A stretch of 64,000 nt of DNA, from positions 1,704,001 through 1,768,000 of the forward strand of contig OU015653.1 in assembly GCA_907165275.2 (NCBI GenBank), in the 5' to 3' direction. Shown here one piece after another: positions 58,838 to 64,000 of this stretch. Every line of letters starts with the position of its first letter. Position 1 is the first letter of the stretch. The translations under genes and the position numbers were made by a program. The notes beneath the pieces are model-generated. The model was not told the DNA's origin. It saw only the letters and a program-made list of their open reading frames with translations, and did no database searches. The stretch comes from Zygaena filipendulae. Taxonomy: Eukaryota > Arthropoda > Insecta > Lepidoptera > Zygaenidae.

Positions 58838-59104
58838 TTGTTCCCCGCGGTTTCACGCGTGTTAACTTCGGAGTTCCCGCGAGAATTCCGGGACAAAAAG
58901 CATCATATGTCCTTTTCTGTGCAGAACAAGCAGTTTCGCCCCTGTTAATTTCGATGTTCCCGCAGGAATTCCGGGATATAAAGTACCATAATATGTCCTT
59001 GTACCACTGTATACAAAGTTTTACGGTGATCGGTTGATTAGTTAAGCTATGAAAGGGTAACAGATAGACAGAGTTACTTTCGCATTTATAATATTTGTAG
59101 GGAT
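58838..59104 (-). mobile_element. Helitron with doubled 3' region
   Basis: The 3' block (TTCCCCGCGGTTTCACGCGT through ATGTCCTTTTCTGTGCAG) is followed by a second one (GCAGTTTCGCCCCTGTTAAT through ATGTCCTTGTACC), then a single 5' part ending TTATAATATTTGTAGGGA. Confidence 0.82.
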
Positions 59105-59146
59105 AGATGTCCAGCTAACATCGCCTCAGAGCCATGTAGATGAGAC

Positions 59147-59554
59147 CAGGGATGTTGCAAATATTCGCATCCGCATCCGCAAATGTGGAGCTTCTGCATT
59201 TTGGACACCTGCATCCACATCCGCAATAATATTGCGGATGTTAATGCGGATGCAGATGTAATACAAGTCACGATAAAAAAGATATTGGGTGGGGCCGGCG
59301 AATGAAAATTAATTAGTAAGTGTAGTTAAAAAAATAAAATGAATATATTTTTAATGATAATTTTCATTGATAAAAGTGATAATAATCTTTGTATTAATTC
59401 TTTATTCATATAGGTAATATATATTCATATATTCATATATTCATATAGGTAAGATCTTAAATATGCATCCGCATCCGTGGATGTGAGCATTCGAAAATCC
59501 GCATCCGCATTCATATCCGCTGATGTGAAAAAATCGGCATCCGCAACATCTCTG
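59147..59554. mobile_element. hAT-type MITE with GCATCC arrays
   Basis: It begins CAGGGATGTTGC and ends GCAACATCTCTG, flanked by an exact 8-bp duplication GATGAGAC (59139-59146 and 59555-59562). Inside, GCATCC/GGATGC units are repeated near both ends. The 8-bp duplication and CAG start are hAT hallmarks. It is non-coding. Confidence 0.92.
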
Positions 59555-59574
59555 GATGAGACCATTACCACACC

Positions 59575-59815
59575 TGGGCTCTCATTTACTATGACCATAA
59601 CACGCCGCGTTGAGATAAGATGCCACAAAAATTATTTTTCCCTTGCGATCAAAGAGGTTTCACTTTAAAAAAAATACATTACAACGTGTGTTATGATATA
59701 CAGAATATTAATTTCTAATATTTTGGCATCTGGAGCGGTCGGGATTTTGTTTTTAAGACGCGCGTTATGGGCAAGGAATGTTGGTGGTCAATTGGTCTTA
59801 CAGAATAAGGGCTCT
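59575..59815 (-). mobile_element. MITE with CAGAGCCCTTATTC end, copy 3
   Basis: CATAACACGCCGCG, CTTGCGATCAAAGAGGTTTC, ATTACAACGTGTGTTATG and GCATCTGGAGCGGTCGGG are inverse to 18082-18318; it ends GAATAAGGGCTCTG. Confidence 0.75.
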
Positions 59816-60137
59816 GATTTTGATCGATCTAATAAACTCTTGTACATAAAAACATTGTCATGATAGGACTGAGGACATTAAACTTATTGGAATCCGGCAG
59901 AGAAATGCTAAGTAAAAGTTTCTTGTTGTTAATTACCACGTAAAATTTAAGTGTAGTTGGAGTAATTACTTTAAAGTAGCAATTACAATTATATTTTAAT
60001 GCCTTATTAATAGCCAATAATAATAATTTGTAGGTCCCTGTTCGCTGTATTGTTGTCTTAGAAGAAACTTGTGAATGAATGAAAAACACTTTATTGATTA
60101 CTTACCACAATCAGTACAATGACTTAAAACTTACACG
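59816..60137. other. AT-rich spacer, nothing recognised
   Basis: No gene seen. Confidence 0.4.
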
Positions 60138-60230
60138 TTTTCAGGGAGTACATAGAAGCATATAGGGTACTTTTCGTAATCTCCGAAATTTACGCGGGTG
60201 ATGCCCGAAGCCGAAGCCGCATGTGTAGTT
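60138..60230 (+). mobile_element. Helitron fragment
   Basis: TTTCAGGGAGTACATAGAAG, ATAGGGTACTTTTCGT and TTACGCGGGTGATGCCC; both ends lost. Confidence 0.45.
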
Positions 60231-60620
60231 TTTAAACTACGACTTCTTCGAAATTAATAAAATAATAATAAATGGTAATAAAACATTAACTGCAATGTTT
60301 TTTTTTTATTTCAAACCTTCCACGGTAACGCTTAAGGAAAGCCCAGCAGACAAACGAAAAAAGAAATCGATTCGTTCTTTTTCGTTTCGAGGAATCGAAT
60401 TCGTTTTTATAATATACGTACCTGTATACAAAAGTCCTTTTGAAATATAGGTATATTAATCTATCTTTATCTTTACAGAATAATATATCTCAAGAATCAG
60501 ACGTATGAACCATCCACGTTGGATTATCTTGATAAAAGAAATTGAGTTTCTACCTACGTTTTAATATGTCAAATCATAAATTGCCTTCGCTAAATTTCCC
60601 TTTAAATATTTATTATGTTA
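60231..60620. other. AT-rich spacer, nothing recognised
   Basis: No gene seen. Confidence 0.4.
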
Positions 60621-60831
60621 CTAGCTGTTCCCCGCGGTTTCACCCGCGACAATTTCGGAGTTCCCGCGGGAATTCTGGAATAAAAAGTATCGTAAGAGTA
60701 TGTACTTCTCTGTACCCCTCACAACGTGTACCTACCTACCTATGCAAAATTTCAGGATGATCGGTGGAACGGTTAAGGCGTGAAAGCGTAACAAACAAAC
60801 AAACTCACTTTCGCATTTATAATAGTAAGGA
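60621..60831 (-). mobile_element. Near-complete Lep1-like Helitron
   Basis: CTAGCTGTTCCCCGCGG to TTTATAATAGTAAGGA; ACCTACCTACC expansion inside. Confidence 0.9.
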
Positions 60832-60960
60832 TCCTTGCTATTTAAAAATGCGAAAGTGAGTTTTACCAACCCTATGTCTTGTCAGTTGAGTAAATACGAC
60901 GTGCAGGGCTGAAAGCGTAAGGAACAAACAAACAAATTCTCATTTATAATATTACTATAC
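60832..60960. mobile_element. Helitron pieces after a head-to-head junction
   Basis: TCCTTGCTATTTAAAAATGC with GAAAGTGAG begins a plus-strand copy at the very next base. It soon switches to a minus-strand piece (CAACCCTATGTCTTGTCAG, GGCTGAAAGCGTAAGG, TTATAATATTACTATA). Confidence 0.65.
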
Positions 60961-61065
60961 GAGTTTGTTTTAGTGTAAGTGTTGTACCCATAATTAATTA
61001 TATTAAGTATTTAAGATATAGGAAAGTAAAAAGGCAAGGCTTACTTATGTTATCCATTATCTTCG

Positions 61066-61305
61066 CTTTATAAATAAAAATGAATGTTTATATGTGTGTC
61101 CTGCGTTTCTAAACCATTGGTCGGATTGTTATGAAAATTTGGTGGGTCGTTCTGCCTGCGTCCGCAAAGGTTCCTAATATAAAGAGATCCTGCGGGAACT
61201 CCGAAACTTACGTGGGTGAATGTCAGAAACGGTTGGACCAGTTTTGACGGAACTTTTACTGCGGAATTCCTAAACTGACGCGGGTGAAACCGCGGGTCAC
61301 AGCTG
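61066..61305 (+). mobile_element. Helitron, TCTGCCTGCGTCCGCA type
   Basis: TTTATAAATAAAAATGAATG, GGTCGTTCTGCCTGCGTCCG, then a second interior GTCAGAAACGGTTGGACCAG and the end CGCGGGTGAAACCGCGGGTC with ACAGCTGG. A composite of two subfamilies. Confidence 0.75.
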
Positions 61306-62554
61306 GTATGCAATAAAACCAATTGACATCTAATATTGTTGCTAATATTTAACTGTAGGCGTTTATAAAATACTCTTACTTCACGTGACAACAAAAAGTG
61401 AAATCCGGCTTAATATTTTCATCAGAATTATATGATCCCATACAAATTTGGTAAGAGGTAAATTGCTTTTTGAAGTCGTGCACTTGTATGGAGTTCATAC
61501 AAGTTGAGTGAGTAAAGTTATTACATTACTTTACTTATTGCAATTGCAATTGCAAAGAGTACAGATATACCAACTTATCAGAAAGTAGTTTGTTCAGAAT
61601 GGACATCCGAATCGATCGCATCATGTTTTCATATACGTTATATTTTTTCATTTTTACCTACAAGCTAACGTTGAATAACTTTTAGACTATTAATTTTTTC
61701 GACACAATTTATATTTTAATCATATCATTGTTTATTTTTTTAAATGGGGTGTATCAGGTTTGTGGTCAATTCATTAACACGTTGTATAAGACTAGAGTGA
61801 GTAGGTGTTTAATTGGAGGGAGTGTCATTAGACCTTATCATCGCTTTCCACCGAGCGAGATTGTATAGACATAATATATCTCTGGCCCATCAGTCAACAA
61901 AGCAATGACTGAAGCGTCACTCTAGCCCCGTGGGTCAGGCTACCCTTAATTTGTTATATTATGGGGCTCAAACAATGTTTTTACTCTGTTCCTGTAGTCT
62001 TATTTACCGCATTTCCATTTACAGATTTCTTTTGAAATAAAATATCTTAAAGATACTAACTAGTGAGTGATGGAAGCCTAAAGATTGAAACAACTTCGTA
62101 GTAGGTAGGTACATAAGTTGCTATTTTTCCAATAGTTATAAGGTTCAAAGACTGAGCAAAGTGTTCACATATTGATGCTGCTATCTGTACAATTTTAATT
62201 AACTTCAAATTTCCAATTTGTTTTTTTTTTCTATAGTTTAATTTTGTGAAGATGAAACCATTGTTTTGAAACTATATTGCCACTTAGCGCCTTACTGCAG
62301 TTGGTATGGAACGAAGTGACTACTCAACTCGTACTAATTCAGTTTAGCAAATTAAATTTAGAGATAAAAGCGCCGAAATTTAGTTTCCACCGCACGGTGC
62401 TAGGTATCGAGTAATTTCTGAATGGAGCCAAGCCAATTAATTAACCATTCGCAAATGGCTAAAATCTTAAACACTAATCAAATTAAAGATCTTCGTTTTC
62501 TTAATGTGACAACTTTCTGTTATAGGCGTTTATTTGGATTTTTCACAAAAGGTG
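61306..62554. other. AT-rich spacer, nothing recognised
   Basis: No coding signal or repeat end found. CAATTGCAATTGCAA at about 61549 is a small palindromic run. Confidence 0.4.
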
Positions 62555-62765
62555 ATAGAGATAAAGCGCACTAACCGCTAAAACCGTCATACAAACTGTC
62601 CTGTTAGTGACGTCACGCGAAATTTCAACTCAGTGTATCGCCGTTATTTTTTGATTACGCATAAAAAAAATATGTGTCCAATATTTTTTATTAGGTACGT
62701 AGGTAATCTACAAGACGGACTAAAAAAAATTAGTCAACTTGCCCATTTTAACTGTAATTTGTTTA
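62555..62765 (+). repeat. Dispersed repeat with TGACGTCA site, copy 3
   Basis: AGAGATAAAGCGCACTAACC, GTGACGTCACGCGAAATTTC, TATCGCCGTTATTTTTTGAT and GTGTCCAATATTTTTTATTA. Confidence 0.8.
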
Positions 62766-62972
62766 CGCATATAACATGATAACTATATTAAACGGATTTT
62801 AATATATTTTTTATATTTTTTTTTTTTTATATTATGTAGGTAGCTTACCTATGTCAACATTTAGGATTTATGCGCGGGTAAAACCGCAGGCTACAATACT
62901 ATATTTTCGTAAATAAGCAGAACCGCGTAAAATCAATTTGACACAGATAGAGTAAGAAATTAACTTCATCCA

Positions 62973-63771
62973 TGTGCATGTCGTGGCATCATCTAAGAAT
63001 TGGCCATTTCATGAAATGGCCGGCCATTTCATGAAATGGTGGCATTTAATGAAATATGGCCGGCCACATCATGAACTGATATATTCCACTAGGGCATCAT
63101 TCTGGGTTAGGTTAGGTTTGTACTGCTTGCTGATGAAGTCGCACGAGCCGAGCGTTCCGCCGCAGCGGCCAGCGATGCGTCAATACAAATGGCGAATTAA
63201 TTAATTTTTTATCATAGATATCACCATATTTTGCTTTCATAGTTCAGGATGTATACTATATTATATTTATTTTATACCTTTTAAATTTTGGATCATATAA
63301 TTCAAGTAATTCAATCAATTCTAGTAATTCAACTAATATTATACATCTACCTATTCTCATTATCATCTCCTATTATTATCTTTATCTATAAAATAAATCC
63401 TGAATGACTGATAGATCAACGCACAGCCTAAACCACTGATCTTAGAGACCTGAAACTTGGAGGGTGTGTTCTTTGTATGACATAGGCATCCGATAAGAAA
63501 GGATTTTTGAAAATTCAGCCCCTAAGGGGATGAAAAGGGATTGAAAAGTTTGTATGGAACAATTCCGCGGGAACTTTGAAATTATCGCGGGTGAAACCGC
63601 GCGGGACAGCTATAGTTATTGAATATAAATACTAAAATAATCTTTATATAATTATGTAATTTTACTTTTAGTAATGCGAGAAATAAAACTGGTAAACTGG
63701 TGGTCGACTATATCATGATATGGCCAGCCACATCATAAATTGGCCAATTGTTAGATTTGGCCACGACATGC
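62973..63771. mobile_element. TIR element with TGCATGTCGTGGC ends
   Basis: TGCATGTCGTGGCATCATCT with AAGAATTGGCC at the left is mirrored by GGCCAATTGTTAGATTTGGC with CACGACATGCA at the right. Inside the left end GGCCATTTCATGAAATGGCC is a perfect palindrome, repeated with changes. A Helitron lies inside. No transposase frame is seen. Confidence 0.7.
63380..63612 (+). mobile_element. Helitron, CCTGAATGACTGAT type
   Basis: TCTTTATCTATAAAATAAAT, TCCTGAATGACTGATAGATC, GCCCCTAAGGGGATGAAAAG and the end TATCGCGGGTGAAACCGCGC with GGGACAGCTA. Very close to 14789-15027. Confidence 0.85.
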
Positions 63772-64000
63772 ATACTAACTGTAAAAATGTGCTATTAGCC
63801 AATTTTTTTATTATTTCAAACACAATAAAACCTTATTGAATAAAGGATAGGTTTCGAAATGCACTGCAATGTTGAAGTTTTGATAAAGGCAGCAATGATC
63901 AATGGACCTTGGCAGTTGTCGTGGACGCAACTCCGGCGCGTGTCTTTGAAGAGTTTTGTCAGTGCATTTTGAATTGTCTAGCGATAAACACTGGCCACAT
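63772..64000. other. AT-rich end of window, nothing recognised
   Basis: No gene or repeat end seen. Confidence 0.4.

Noticed and set aside
59425..59628. Frame with repeated Asp-Ala (DADAD)
   Set aside because: Produced by the GCATCC arrays of the hAT-type MITE; no gene support.

Overview
This window is animal nuclear DNA, almost certainly from a moth or butterfly (Lepidoptera). It is AT-rich, its genes have GT-AG introns, and it is crowded with short Helitrons that begin TC and end in a GC-rich hairpin followed by CTAG, of the kind common in Lepidoptera (Lep1-like). It also carries tRNA-derived SINEs, several MITE families, CR1/L2-like LINE tails and one copia element. Most of the short ORFs are chance frames or lie in repeats.

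Two host genes could be assembled by matching intron phase and family motifs. On the plus strand, positions 16702-24880 hold a four-exon MORN4/retinophilin gene (156 aa). On the minus strand, positions 41443 down to 26053 hold a six-exon ELOVL4-like very-long-chain fatty acid elongase (294 aa). A possible non-coding first exon and promoter for it lie near 57 kb. The two genes converge tail to tail across about 1.2 kb. A tRNA-Ala(AGC) gene lies in elongase intron 1 on the same strand. Nothing suggests that the genes work in one pathway: MORN4 is a small scaffold protein linked to class III myosin, and the elongase is an ER lipid enzyme.

Layout: 0-16.6 kb is intergenic, with a decayed gypsy-type gag remnant near 0.6-0.9 kb, many Helitrons, two palindromic MITEs and SINEs. 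16.7-24.9 kb is MORN4, whose introns are filled with Helitrons, MITEs and a LINE 3' end. 24.9-26 kb is the convergent gap. 26-41.5 kb is the elongase; its introns hold a 5'-truncated copia element with an intact RT/RNase H frame and a 3' LTR, a Helitron nested in a Helitron, a fold-back element carrying a Helitron, and a palindromic MITE nested in another copy of itself. 41.5-57 kb is either a long 5' intron of the elongase or intergenic DNA. 57.3-64 kb is intergenic and repeat-rich.

The most informative signals are transposon structures that can be read at base level: Helitron insertion exactly between A and T, Helitrons with doubled 3' ends, 3-bp and 8-bp target duplications defining MITE families, and a copia fragment flanked by a 44-bp direct repeat. 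I did not find a clearly new multi-gene system. Repeat ends without visible target duplications are approximate.
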